Shown piece after piece: positions 46,870 through 58,243 of a DNA stretch of 64,000 bases. How positions within the stretch are numbered: position 1 is the stretch's first letter; each line of letters begins with the position of its first letter. Origin of the DNA: Daucus carota subsp. sativus (Eukaryota > Streptophyta > Magnoliopsida > Apiales > Apiaceae). The stretch is taken from positions 55,728,949-55,792,948 of the forward strand of contig NC_030383.2 in the NCBI RefSeq assembly GCF_001625215.2. Reading direction: 5' to 3'. A program made the position numbers and the translations under genes. The notes below the pieces were generated by a model, which saw only the letters and a program-made list of their open reading frames with translations, did not search any database and was not told the origin of the DNA.

Positions 46870-48640
46870 TCCCTTTGTATTCATCAAAGTTTCTTTAAGC
46901 TCGTTTTGAATAATATTGAAATAATATTTCGAACAACATACCAAAAAGAAGATTTGTATGGATAATACTTTTTAAGGAAATAACTTCTATAATCTTTTTT
47001 CTGTTATTCCATTGAAAAGTTAATATAAGTAGAAAAGTCAAGACAATAGTTTTGACAAATAAACATACTAGTGATATTATGCATCTTCTGTTATATACAT
47101 GTCGTGTTTGGCGGACTGTTAAACCCGACCTCTGCGGTTATAAGTTAGAAGTACTTATTTATATCTTTTGTGTAAAAAGTCAAGAATTATTTATAAAAAG
47201 CTGAAAATGCTAACTTTTGATTCATGACTTCTGTTTATTTCTCAAACACTTTGATCATTTATAAGTCTTAATTTGCTTCTAACATTTACTTCACTTCTTT
47301 ATTTATTTGAAAAAAAAAACATTTTAAACTCACTCAATTGGCTTCATAGTTCATAAATTACATAAAACGTGTCAAAAAATTAACTTGAATCATCAAACGG
47401 CACATTCGGACTGAATCAATAAACCAAAAAAATTCAGAATCACTATGAATCATGGCAAATGATTCGGTTAATGAGGATGGTCACATGTAAGGGGTCCTCT
47501 GAGTCATGGATCATCCGTTTCTCATTCCAACTCATATCATCCAAGCAAATGACCAACTATAATTTGGTTATAGTATTTGATATATGAAAATCGGTTAAAT
47601 CAAATTCCCATAATAATATATAAAAATATCTACTACACATAATTATATATCTAATTATAATTTATAATTTGATACACACACAAAATATTGAATCAACATT
47701 ATCATTGTCATAATTTTTCGCTAAAAAATTGACTCAATTTAAACTTATTTAGATTTGATTAAAGTATATAAAACATAATATGTAAACTAAATATTTATAA
47801 ATAGAGTTAATAATATATTATATACATACATAATATCTTATATATACATTAAATATAAGTTAAATTTATTTAAAACATATTTACATTATAAATATAACAT
47901 ATATTTAACAAAAATAAAGGTAAAATATAAATCACGAGGTTAAATATATTTTATTTTTTGGTTTAGCTTGATTTTAACATATAATTGATTTGATTCTAAT
48001 TTTTTAAAAATTATTTATATTGATTTGGTTAAAAAAAATAAAAGTTTCGACCAATATTATCCGTCAAAACCCCTGGACCATGTGATAAAATGACACAAGT
48101 TTAAATGTAGAGGTTAAGGGTGTGCAAAAAATGGAGAAAAAATCAAAATCGATGAAAATTGGTGAAAATTGAACCAAACTGAGATCAAAATATCAAAAAT
48201 CGAACCGTTTAAATGGATTCAATTGTGATTTTAGGTACAAACATTACCCCAAAATGAAACCAAACCAAATGGAACCGGTCATTAAAACTAATAAATTATA
48301 TATAAATTAATAATTAATAAATGTGACTACATTCTTAGAAAAGTAAGCACTGCAGCAGAAAATGAATTGCTACTATTTTATATTCTGTCAAGTGCTACTG
48401 TTCCTAAAAATGTGTACTCTCATACATGTTACTGATGACAGTAGGACCAATTGTCAATTTGTCACGTCTTTTAATTTTGGCAATTAATCTATCTAGTGTA
48501 ATATGGTAGTATGTTTTTTATATTTTGTATGTTATATATATATTTATAAATCTACAGAGGTGATCCCAATATAACCTAGATCCTGTTCTAAAGTAATAAA
48601 CTGAAAATTTGACTATAAATCTATAATATTTTGTTCTAAC
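46870..48640. other. AT-rich intergenic DNA, no gene seen
   Basis: About 47650-48060 is over 80% A+T. About 48130-48300 carries an AAAATCGAACCG/AACCAAAC-type repeat also found around 60236-60330 and 63120-63200, probably pieces of one dispersed family. I see no coding frame or element with exact ends. Confidence 0.55.
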
Positions 48641-48648
48641 ATCAAGTT

Positions 48649-49091
48649 TGTTTAAAAGAATTAAAATCAATGGAGGCATTCAACATTAAGCTTGTACCTA
48701 ATGTGTTGTTGGCTGAGCTAAATGCAATCAAGGAATGGATCATCTTGACTATTAGTAAAGTTTGGAACAAATTTTGTATAGTGTCTAATAGCCGAAATGC
48801 AATAGCTGTTCTACACAATTTTTCAAGGTATTGCAGTGACTTAGATCCCCTCTTGTCAAATATTATCAATCTTCTGCCTAATATAGGTTTTGTGGGTTTT
48901 ATATTTAGGCTGAGAAACACTAATGGTGTGGCTCATAGATTAGCCAATTATGTTTTGCATGCTAAAGTTAGTGCTCTTTGAGGTGAGGTTCTTCTCATAG
49001 TTATCAGTCAAGTTTTAGCACAAAATTAGCCTACCTCTTTGTAACAAATCTTTGTTTAATGAAGTAAGTTTCCTTTAAAAAAAAAAAAAGA
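48649..49091 (+). mobile_element. 5'-truncated LINE: RNase H tail, 3' UTR and poly(A)
   Basis: An open frame from 48670 to 48981 (103 codons; it is also open for some codons upstream) encodes the end of an RNase H-like domain: VLLAELNAIKEWI, then VSNSRNAIAVL and a final LRNTNGVAHRLANYVL. The AE in the first segment and the HRLAN motif in the last are typical of the RVT_3/RNase H domain closing plant L1-type ORF2 proteins. About 90 bases of 3' UTR follow and then A(13) at 49079-49091. Everything upstream of the last part of ORF2 is missing, as is usual after incomplete reverse transcription. No clear target duplication was found. Confidence 0.75.
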
Positions 49092-49785
49092 CTTTCAAAA
49101 GTGTAAAACAAAAAATATGGACAGTGACAAAAATATCCGGTTCACATCATACCATTCACTCCTTATCAAATCAGAAGAAACAATTTGATTTTCTTTTCCA
49201 AAAATATAAAATAAACTACTGCTAAATAAACTTCCAAAAATTCGGACTCCTGTTTATCAATTATTAATGTCCACACACAGGTCAGCAGACTTATCGTGAA
49301 GGATGATGGAGGACCCTTCACTCGTTTTCTAGTAAACTGTCAATCAATTATTTTGGGATGTCATGCTCTGACTTCATCGATGATCAATTATCTAATCCAA
49401 ATTTTGATGACAAATTTTTAAAGGGTGTAGTTGGAACAGAGGAACATGTGCAACATGAGAGCTCTCAGTTCTATTCAATTTATAATAATATTTTACATTT
49501 GCAAAATTTCTTCATTTCTGTATTTGTAAATTAGATTATTTAAAGTCAACTAAATAGTTCCCCGATAGCTCTGCATGCTAGATTAAAAAAAACAAATTAG
49601 GTAGAGATAAGGGGTTTACGCAAGCTAATTAATACAGTATTAAGTCGAATCAATATTGTGCTATTTAGTTGACGAAATATCTTGCGTGTGGAAAATGCAA
49701 AGTTAATGATTGTGGGTGCATGTATACTTTTCTCCTCCTTTTATTCAATTAATATATTCGTGATATTTTAAAATATATTATATTA

Positions 49786-50089
49786 CTCCCTCCGTCCCCC
49801 TCAATAGTTTACATTGGAGGGGGACACGGAGACTAAGACAATGAATGAAAAATGAGTAAAGTTAGATGAAAAGTGGGTAAAGTGGTGGGACCTACCAATA
49901 TTTAATAGTAGATTTGAGATAGTGGAGGAAAATAATGGGTGTAATAGTAGTTTTTATTGTTAAATATGAGATAGTGGAGGAAGATAGTGGGTGTAATGAT
50001 GAGAAAAACTTATTATTTATAGTAACGTAAAGAAATGAGAGGGACATCCCAAAATAGTAACTGTAAAGAAATGAGAGGGACAGAGGGAG
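49786..50089. mobile_element. CTCCGTCCCC-type MITE, uninterrupted copy
   Basis: The ends CTCCCTCCGTCCCCCTCAAT and AGAGGGACAGAGGGAG lie between TA dinucleotides (49784-49785, 50090-50091). The interior has two related segments, GAGATAGTGGAGGAA(A/G)ATA(A/G)TGGGTGTAAT. It is the empty-site reference for the nested insertion at 16370-16614. Confidence 0.86.
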
Positions 50090-50612
50090 TAAATTTTAAC
50101 ATTCAAAAATTTCAATTTTTTTAAAAATAGTTATATGAAATACAAAATTTATATTATGTATATATATAAAAATATTAGAGTGAAATAATAAGACGAGATG
50201 GAGAAAATAAGTATATGATCACAATCAGCATGCAATTTGATAACGATTTGTAAAGACGACGAATCGGAAAAACAAGTTTGCAAGAAGAAGCTTCAGACCA
50301 GAGTTTTAATGACGGAGATCAACAACGTAATGCTCTGATATCATGAGTAGATGAAGATCATTTCTTCGTGTTTAGAAATAAAATGAAGATAACTCCAAAA
50401 TTCATTGATGAATGTCGGCCCGGGCTATGAGGGTGTGTAAACAGTCCAGCACTGAATAGGGTCCTAAATTTTCAGGACCCCAAATATATCTTGACTCATT
50501 TATAAATTTCTATAATATATCGTCTAGAATTAAAAACAAGTCTCATATCAAAATCATCAGTCTTCCAAACTCACACCTTCTTTGTGGGCCATTACTTGGG
50601 TGTATAAATGAA

Positions 50613-50919
50613 GGGTCAAGTTCCCTGGCAACCGTGTGTCGGAGAGGGTTATCTAACACACTGTATGAGAACCGTTAGATTTATATTTTAAGAGTTCAGA
50701 TTCAACTTTTTTTTTTATGGATCTGCGGATATTTTTCGCGGAAAGGGAACTCCCGATCCACGGATATTATCCGCAGAAAGGGGAACTCCCGTTCCGCGGA
50801 TATTTATAGCGAATCCATTAAAAATAAATAAATATGAGTTCTAAAATATAAATCTACGGGTTCTGTACAGTGTGTTAGATAATTCGTCTCTGACACACTG
50901 TTGCCACAGAACAAGACCC
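50613..50919. mobile_element. Inverted-end element with GGGTC(A/T)(A/T)GTTC ends, not in (TA)n
   Basis: The left end is GGGTCAAGTTCCCTGGCAAC, then CGTGTGTCGGAGAGG and TATCTAACACACTGTA. The right end on the minus strand is GGGTCTTGTTCTGTGGCAAC, then AGTGTGTCAGAGACG and TATCTAACACACTGTA. The arms are about 90 bases and the loop carries CGCGGATATT repeats. It has no coding frame. The ends resemble the GGG...TTC...AACC pattern of the (TA)n-bounded elements, yet the flanks are ordinary sequence. Confidence 0.75.
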
Positions 50920-51468
50920 ATGTATCAAATTCTATACTACTTTTATTACCCATAAGGCCATAACTATTAACTTCATTCTCAACTATAAAAAAAAAAAAGA
51001 AATTATTATGCGACCAAAATTTTATATATAGCACGTGGCCTGAAATGTTTAAACGGGCGTGACGAGTGTGTATGTACAAACAAAGAAGTTAAAATGAAAA
51101 TTACAACTCCGGCTTCCTACTCTCTCTCTGCACATGTCTATATACAAGAAGAAAGCAGTTTACTTTGTAAATGACTTTCCCGCTCTTTCTAACTACCATG
51201 ACTGACCAATCTGTTTGTTGACTCGCTTACTAATTAAAACAGCAGTAATCTCAATAAATATCTAATTTCTGTCGAATGTCAATATTATGTCATATGTTCT
51301 GCCATAAATTTTAGACAAATGCGACCATTCATCCAACTTCACCATATGATATGTTATCTTATAATTTGGGATTTACATGCGAAGAAAAGAGACCTTAGAG
51401 TACAATCCAAGAGGAACACATAGGAATACAACAATTTCTTCCGAAATCAAAGATGCAACATGAATTTG

Positions 51469-54050
51469 CTAGCCAAATATACGTTTCTTCGGCCTAAACA
51501 GATACCTGGCACTGTATGTTGTATTTATCACGTCAAAAAATAGACGATAATGTAGCCAAGCAAATAGTATAACTGGCAAACCAGCTAATGTAGCAACTAG
51601 TATAGGAATCCACTTCATGCTTTTTGCATAGAGTAGAAAGAAACTCGCACTGAAAGCAATCATCATGGTAGCTATTGAGATGAAAAGTGTTAAGAGTCCG
51701 ACCATCAATTTCACAGGGAGAGATGCCAAGAAGTCGTATTCTGTATAACGTGCAGTGAGAATTGCCAAGAACACGAGTATAGAAGCTGATGAGGTGCATA
51801 ATGATATGGCGTCTGTTACCACAAACACGACGAAGGCACTGCTCTTCATGAGTACTGGATGCCCGCTGTCGCAATTGCTGCCACCTGGTAAGGTGAAAGC
51901 TGCTGCAAATGTGATAGTGGCTATAAGAGCAGCAACAACCATGCACTGAGCTGCTGTTTGCTTCATCCAGCTTTCGCCTTTTTCCATTAGCTTTGCGTGC
52001 TCGTCAGTGAATAATTGCTTCGGGTTTTTGCCTTGATTGTTTTTCTTTCTTCTGTCAACTGAATTCAGCCTTGTTTTCACTTCCTGTTACAATTTTAAGT
52101 CATTTGATGAGTGATGATGAGTAAAGTAAGAGGAATTTTTGGAAGTACTTAATGCGGATAATCAAGAAATATGTACCTTAAACCACAGTAGTTCTCTTTG
52201 CATTTGAAGAGCTGCTCCTGACACAATATTAAGTCGAGTTTGTGTTGGCTTTATGGCAGCTAAGTGGAGAATATTGTTTCCATCTTTATCTGTTTTCTCC
52301 AACTTCTTTGAGCCAAATCCGTACAGCAAATTGTACACATTCTCATGGCGATTTATAACTGCAACATGAAATATTGTGTGTTTATTGTCATCTGTGTCCC
52401 ATGTAACGTCAGGATACATTCTAAGGAGCTCGACTAAAAACTTATGGTTGCCAAATCTAGCCGCTGTAAATAAAAGTCCTTCTACTATTGCCCGGTTTGG
52501 ATCCCCAGCAATCTGTTTCAATACATCTTCATGCTTCTGCTTGATAATTTCTCCCCACATTATCCTCACTATTTCAGCTGCTTTAGAGTTATCAGTGGGT
52601 CCTAGTCTTGGTCCGGGAAGAACTGCAACAGAAAATTATTATCTGTTTAAAGATACATATGCGAGAAGTACAATCTTCAGGACAATGAGCCTTTTCTCCC
52701 AACTGCACAAGCCATGGAAGATGCGGAACAGATCCACCTTTTAAAATCAAAATGTATGAATAAACTTGACTCGCTTAACAAGTTATATTAAGGGCTATTA
52801 TGCCCACCATGGACAATATAGATAACAATTAACATATATACCAGTCCAGAACTTACTCGTATTTATAAGTCTTCTGATAAAAGGTTGCGCAGTTTCATCA
52901 AATGCAGAAAGTTTATAGGCCAGATACCTTAGTACGCGTGTATCTACTTTCAGAATTCCTTCTTTCTTATAGTGAATCAATATCTTATGTGCAATATCTG
53001 CAAAATTAGAAATGTTCTGATTTGTGGTGTTCTGTAATTAGTCAAGAAAATTAAGGCTAATGGTTAGAACATGCAAGAATAAGGCTGCCATGACCCCCAA
53101 ACAAAGGAATTTAGTAAATTTGCAAATAGAGATAATTTTGAAGTTTACCAAATAGGCCTATCGCAAGGCAGGAATTCAGTATATTTCTTCTATCAGATTG
53201 AGTCCACTTTTTATCAGCCAGATTAATTTTGGAATACATATGTGCCACCATGTTCTTGTCTCCACACCAAATTGCACACAAGATTGGTAACCCGCCCTTT
53301 TTACGTATCTCTAAAAGGCGGCTATTCCTTGCCAGCAAAATGTCAACCATTTTAACAGTTGAAGCTACTGCCACACAGAGAGCTGTTTCCCCGTCTTTGT
53401 TTTGAAGTTCCAAGTCCTCATCTGTCATCATGTTAACAACCTTTTCGGCAAAGTGTGTCCGTCCTGTTGAGGATACAACATGAAGAAGAGTATCTTCTTT
53501 CTTTGTAATGCTCATGTTTATCACCTCAGGACAATCTGTTATAATTTCTTCAGCAGCATGCCAGTCGCCATCAAGAGCAGCATTGTACAGAGGAACACAT
53601 ATTTTCAAGTAATTTTCTCTTTGTGCGTCTGCATAAATATTTAGTATTAACGAGTAGATCCTAAGCACATAACACCATGCTAAGAAAGTGCTTAATTTTT
53701 ACCTTTATCTGTTGCTTATACTTGAAAACATAGAAAAACATTGAACAGACCAATGGGGGTTTTGTCTGAGCCTATAAACCGTGGGTTTATAAGTCAGAAA
53801 CAGTTTATTCATACCGTTTGTGTGATGAAAATTTTATATATTAATCACAAAGGGAAATCATACAATTGCCTTGCTTGTATAGTTGTATCTTTGTCAACAT
53901 GGAGCAAGAAACAATGAGAAGCTAACCTGAGAGGTAGAACGAAGAAGGCCTCCGTGGCCTAGGCCTCGGCCGCGGTTGAGACTGCTGAGGCATTTCAATA
54001 AAATGATGGAGGTTTCCTTCAATTTCAGAATTATCACTTACTTCTGTCAT
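51469..54050 (-). CDS. Ankyrin-repeat/PGG-domain membrane protein 3 (about 601 aa, five exons)
   Basis: Exons: 54050-53927, 53628-53149, 52997-52857, 52622-52177 and 52083-51469. They total 1806 bases, in frame, with GT-AG junctions and the same phases as the sister genes. The first exon is short and encodes MTEVSDNSEIEG..., then an Arg/Pro run (RPRPRPRRP), so the long polyproline exon 1 of genes 1 and 2 and its intron are absent. Ankyrin repeats are in exons 2 and 4 (VEGLLFTAARFGNHKFLVEL; NNILHLAA). The PGG domain (FTLPGGSN) with four helices is in the last exon, ending RPKKRIFG. No broken codons were seen. The likely leader intron is at 54057-54514. A 4.6-kb Harbinger transposon begins 46 bases beyond the leader donor, so the promoter was either moved upstream or replaced. 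Confidence 0.88.
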
Positions 54051-54056
54051 TTTTAC

Positions 54057-54514
54057 CTGTATCTTAAATCAATCAACTCATATCAGATATTAAACCCGAT
54101 TTCTATCTACCTAGATATTAATTTTACGGGTAAGTGTTAGAATACTGTATGACCCTAGTAAGCCTTCTTAACACTAAGTATTCATAAGTTTCATTTTGAA
54201 TATTGATCATCACTAAATTCACACAAATATAAACTACTGCTCAATTCCAACTACTTTTTCAACAACATCAAGTTCATATTCATTCTCTTACAACTCTTAT
54301 TATAAAAAAGTTATACTTTGTTTCATTTCATCATGCTCTGTTACATCCAATTCTTCTAACCAGACAGAGTATCAGTCCACTAACATGAAGATCAAGAACA
54401 GAGAGTAGTCTATATAGTTTTATAGTAGTTCAAGAGAAACAAAAAGCTGCCAATTTAACAAAATTTAAGAGCTATGGGAAATGAAGAAAAAACAGTTAAA
54501 AAAACAAAACATAC
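54057..54514 (-). other. 5' UTR intron of ankyrin gene 3
   Basis: Minus-strand donor TCTCCTCGAG|GTATGTTTTG and acceptor TTAAGATACAG|GTAAAAATGAC, 458 bases. Supported by the shared acceptor context in gene 2 only. Confidence 0.58.
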
Positions 54515-55009
54515 CTCGAGGAGAAACAGAGAAACTAGCTTCTGCAAGTATGAACCTTAATACTCTGTTTGGTTGGCATGAATGGAATCAGTTTAGCCCA
54601 GAATGGAATGGGCCATTCCATTCCAAAAATAAAAATTCTGTTTGGTTGGCCCAAGGAATGGAATAGCCCATTCTTTTATTCATTCCAATCCATCAACTAA
54701 TCAGACAATCGATTCATTTTTGAAAGTGCTGGTTAGGCCCATTCCATTCACTCGCCCTTTCCGCCTCTCACACATCTCTCAATCCGCCTCTCTCTCTCAT
54801 CTCTCTCCGCTAGCGCTTTCCGCCTCTCACGCATCTCTCAATCCGCCTCTCTCTCGCATCTCTCTCCGCCTCTCTCTCTCGCCTCTCTCTCGCTTCTCTC
54901 TCTCGCCTCTCTCTCTCTCATCTCTCTCTTCCTTTTCTGCCTCTCCCCTTCTACACTCTCTATTTATCTCTTATCGACTGAAAACTTTGTGAATCCATAA
55001 TTCATCTCG

Positions 55010-55135
55010 TTTGAAGACGAAGTTTAAGCCTCAATCAGATATTTTGGAGCTTCGATTGATCTATCCAAACAGGTTTTAAATCGATATTGGAGCTTAGATT
55101 GATCTATCCAAACAGGTTTTAAATCTATCGATTTA
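55010..55135 (+). repeat. Direct repeat in the Harbinger leader, unit about 47 bases
   Basis: TTGGAGCTT(C/A)GATTGATCTATCCAAACAGGTTTTAAATC is present twice. Each copy contains CAAACAG|GTTTTAA, which could serve as a splice signal. The upstream 54740-54970 is a (CT)n-rich stretch whose 116-residue Ser/Leu frame I do not accept as coding. Confidence 0.8.
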
Positions 55136-55935
55136 GATAAAATTTTCCACTCCTTATCATAATTTATATATGCCTTTTGTTGCTTTTTAGGTATATTGCT
55201 GTTGAGTTTGCTTCAATATGGCGTGGGATGGGAGCCACTGTAAATTTGTGCTTTAGAAAAGAACTTCCCCTCAGGTTGATTACAAATGATGTCTTAATGA
55301 CATTTTCCTCATTTTGCATTTTAGTTTGTTGCAAATTTCAGTACACAAGTCAATCTATTCTCTCTGTGGCTAAGGAACTTGTAAATTGTCATTTGCCATC
55401 ATATGAACTGGGCCTTATTGGTACAGAAACTATGTAAAATGCTAACATTTAGATTGGTGTTAGAATAAAGCTTTTGCTTGTAGCCTTTATGGACGAGGTT
55501 GACTTTCTGTTCATGCTTTGTATAAATGATTACCCTCATTGTTCATAGATTAGTAGCTATTATGAGCTCTAGGCAGGTTAATGATTTTGTTATCAGCCAG
55601 TATATATAATAACATGGTGATGGATATACTTTGCTTAATGTTTACGCATCAGCCACTATCAATTCTGACTAGCGCGTTAAGCACCTAGGAGGCTGTTCTG
55701 ATAATATCTGAGCCTTGCTTTATCTAGTGTTTTACATGCGAATATGCTTAATTTCCTGTCTGATACTTGAGGTCTCTAATCAGTTTTACCTTGACAAGAA
55801 GATGCTCCTAATTTTGTTTTAAACTGCACTTCTATTTCAAATGTTTTTTTTGATATGCTGTAGTATTTTTTTTAGATTGTGTGCTACGTGTTTAATTAAA
55901 AGCCTCTAAGAACATCAACATGGTTATATGCAGTA

Positions 55936-57294
55936 ATGGCACGGCTTCCGTTAAGTAAAAGAAATTCTAGGCGAAGGAAGAGAATTATGCTCTATATGGT
56001 GTGGCTGAAAATGATTGCTTCAATATCTTGGTATTTTCAAATGATTGTTGTGTTAGGGACTAGGGTAGCACTAAGACCAAGGTACTCAATTTTTAAGATG
56101 GAAAGGATTCACTATGTTGATAGGTTAGTTAAACAAAGTGATGATATGTGTATTAAAAATCTTCGGATGGATATGAAGACATTTCATAAACTATGTTTTA
56201 CCCTTGAGTCAAGAGGATATATACGCGATACCAAGTATATGAATGTGACTGAACAAGTTGCTGTGTTTTTATACATATTAGCTCATCATGAAAAAATGAG
56301 TGTTTTGAGCACAAATTTCCAAAGGTCAACTGAAACAATTAGTAGACATGTTCATATGGTTCTTAATGGGGTTTTGAGATTACAAGAATTTAAACCACCT
56401 GAACCGATTCCAAATGACTCAACCGATGAAAAGTGGAAGTACTTTAAGGTACGATTAAACACTCTAAAAATATTATCCTAGAAGATATCTACTACTTACA
56501 TGTTGTCTCATATTATGTCTATATTTTATTAGAATTGTCTTGGAGCTCTGGATGGAACACATATTAGAATGAACGTACCTGTACAAGACAAGCCTAGGTA
56601 TCGGAACAGAAAAGGTGAAATTACAATCAATGTCCTTGCTGCGGTCACACCTAATTTGCAGTTTACTTATGTGCTAACCGGTTGGGAAGGATCTGCTGCT
56701 GATGGGAGAGTCCTAAAAGATGCGTTGTCACGAAAGAATGGACTAAAAGTTCCTAAGGGTATATATACTCAATTTGTGTTTTTTTAAAGATGTGTTTGTG
56801 CAATGTGTAAACTGAAAATTTTCAATTTTAAAGGTACTTACTATCTCGTAGATGCGGGTTATACTAATGGAGAAGGATTTTTGACACCTTTTCGAGGAGT
56901 AAAGTACCATAGGAATGAATGGAAAGAGGGATATCAACCAATATGTGCCAAAGAGTATTTTAATATGAGACACTCAACGGCGCGAAATGTGGTTGAACGT
57001 GCTTTTGGGATTTTAAAAAAGAGATGGGCTATATTAAGAAGTCCGTCATTTTACCCTCTTAAAATTCAAAATCGGATTATTCTAGCTTGTTGTGTGTTGC
57101 ATAATTATATTAGAGCCGAAATGAATAGTGATTCTTGCGAACTCGACTTTGACATGGAAGGGGGAACAAATATGGAGTATGAGGTTGTCGAAGACAATAT
57201 TACAAGTATTGGTACAAGTCCGGAATGGACATCTTTTAGAGACAACCTAGCTGAAACGTTATTTAATGAATGGAGAGGCTCTTCAAGGAGATAA
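55936..57294 (+). CDS. PIF/Harbinger transposase (HARBI1/ALP1-like nuclease, 399 aa, three exons)
   Basis: Exons 55936-56448, 56533-56758 and 56834-57294 give 1200 bases in frame with GT-AG introns of 84 and 75 bases. The start Met is followed by a basic stretch (KRNSRRRKR). A helix-turn-helix-like region (about 60-140) contains LRMDMKTFHKLCFTLESRGY and the FQRSTETISRHVHMVL segment. The DDE_4-type catalytic core follows: first Asp in ALDGTHIRMNVP, second Asp in YLVDAGYTNG, Glu in NVVERAFGILKKRW, with HNYI after it. These are the standard positions for the family, so the enzyme looks intact. It cuts and joins transposon ends, normally together with a Myb/SANT-like partner ORF, which I do not find complete here. 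Two frames that begin at Met 56569 and 56803 are only parts of exons 2 and 3. Confidence 0.92.
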
Positions 57295-57764
57295 TTTTAG
57301 GTTTGTTACTCTTTAGTCTTGATTTACTGATAAATTTACTGATCTTGTGCTAGTTTATGAAAGCAGTGCTCTTTTAAATTTTAGGTTTGGCTCTGGGCAT
57401 TCACAAGCTTTTAAATTGGCAGTCTCAAGCTTATTGGTATAATTTTGGTGAGTCTGAAAAGCCATAGTATGTTGTTTTCTTTGCTGATGTGCCTGCAAAT
57501 TATATTATAAATTCTGTTCAAAACAGAGTTAAATTGTCATTTTACAGAACTGCTCTGGCTTTTACCAAAATTTTACAGAGTTAAATTGTTAAATTTTCAC
57601 TTTACAAAAATAGTGTGTGTTGTTGATGAGTGTATGTTTTCATTTCTTTTATTGCAGTAAGTTAGGTGTGTGTCTTTCAGACGATGATTAATAGAATGCT
57701 AGTTTAGTATATTTATTGTGTTTTATCTTCTTGAATTTTAACCAATCTAGCATGTGCAACACAG

Positions 57765-57943
57765 AGTGACTTGAAAGTAAAGTGGGAGACAGAGAAGTTG
57801 ATCTTTGAGCAAAATGTGAGAGTTACACCTAATTCTTGTTGATCGTTTGTATATGGGGATGCGCTAATGCTCTTATTTACTTTTTTCAGGCAGAGACAGA
57901 GATATCTCTGCTAAAACAGGAGAAGTTTCGGCTGCAATCAGAG
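57765..57943 (+). pseudogene. Two coiled-coil exon-like segments downstream of the transposase
   Basis: Exon-like 57765-57815 (51 bases; SDLKVKWETEKLIFEQN) follows GCAACACAG| and precedes |GTGAGAG. Exon-like 57890-57943 (54 bases; AETEISLLKQEKFRLQSE) follows TTTTTTCAG| and precedes |GTTAGC. Both are open, in phase 0 and join into one Glu/Lys/Leu-rich coiled-coil. They could be the C-terminal tail of the transposon's Myb-like ORF1 or exons captured from a host gene. The rest of such a gene is not apparent. Confidence 0.5.
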
Positions 57944-58100
57944 GTTAGCTCCCCTCAAATTTATATTATCTGTGTGGCTGAATCACATGTGTAGTCGTAT
58001 TTGTTGGTTTTTTTAGAATGTGTGTTACGTGTTATGGCCCCATAAGTATAGATGAAAAGGGTAAAACATGAAACTCACAATAAAACTGAAGCCAGTAAAC

Positions 58101-58243
58101 TCATTGCATAAAAATTAAACTGATCTGCTTCGCCTCTTTCACAAACTCATTGCATTTTGATTTTGCATTTATATGTTTCTCCCTGTCTTCTGGCGACTTC
58201 ACTTCCACAGCAGCCTCTTCTTCATTCATATCTTTCTCTGATT
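58101..58243 (-). pseudogene. Acidic exon-like segment on the opposite strand in the Harbinger element
   Basis: Following an acceptor-like TTAGCTGCAG|, 45 or so codons are open on the minus strand: SEKDMNEEEAAVEVKSPEDR, then EKHINAKSKCNEFVKEAKQI, ending in TGA at 58101. The Glu/Lys-rich composition is coding-like. Its strand is opposite to the transposase, which argues for a captured host fragment rather than a transposon gene. The family was not recognised. Confidence 0.4.

Noticed and set aside
54642-54992. 116-residue Ser/Leu-rich frame at the left of the Harbinger element
   Set aside because: The codons come from a CTCTCT-rich leader; there is no domain and no codon bias, and it is the likely 5' UTR of the transposase.
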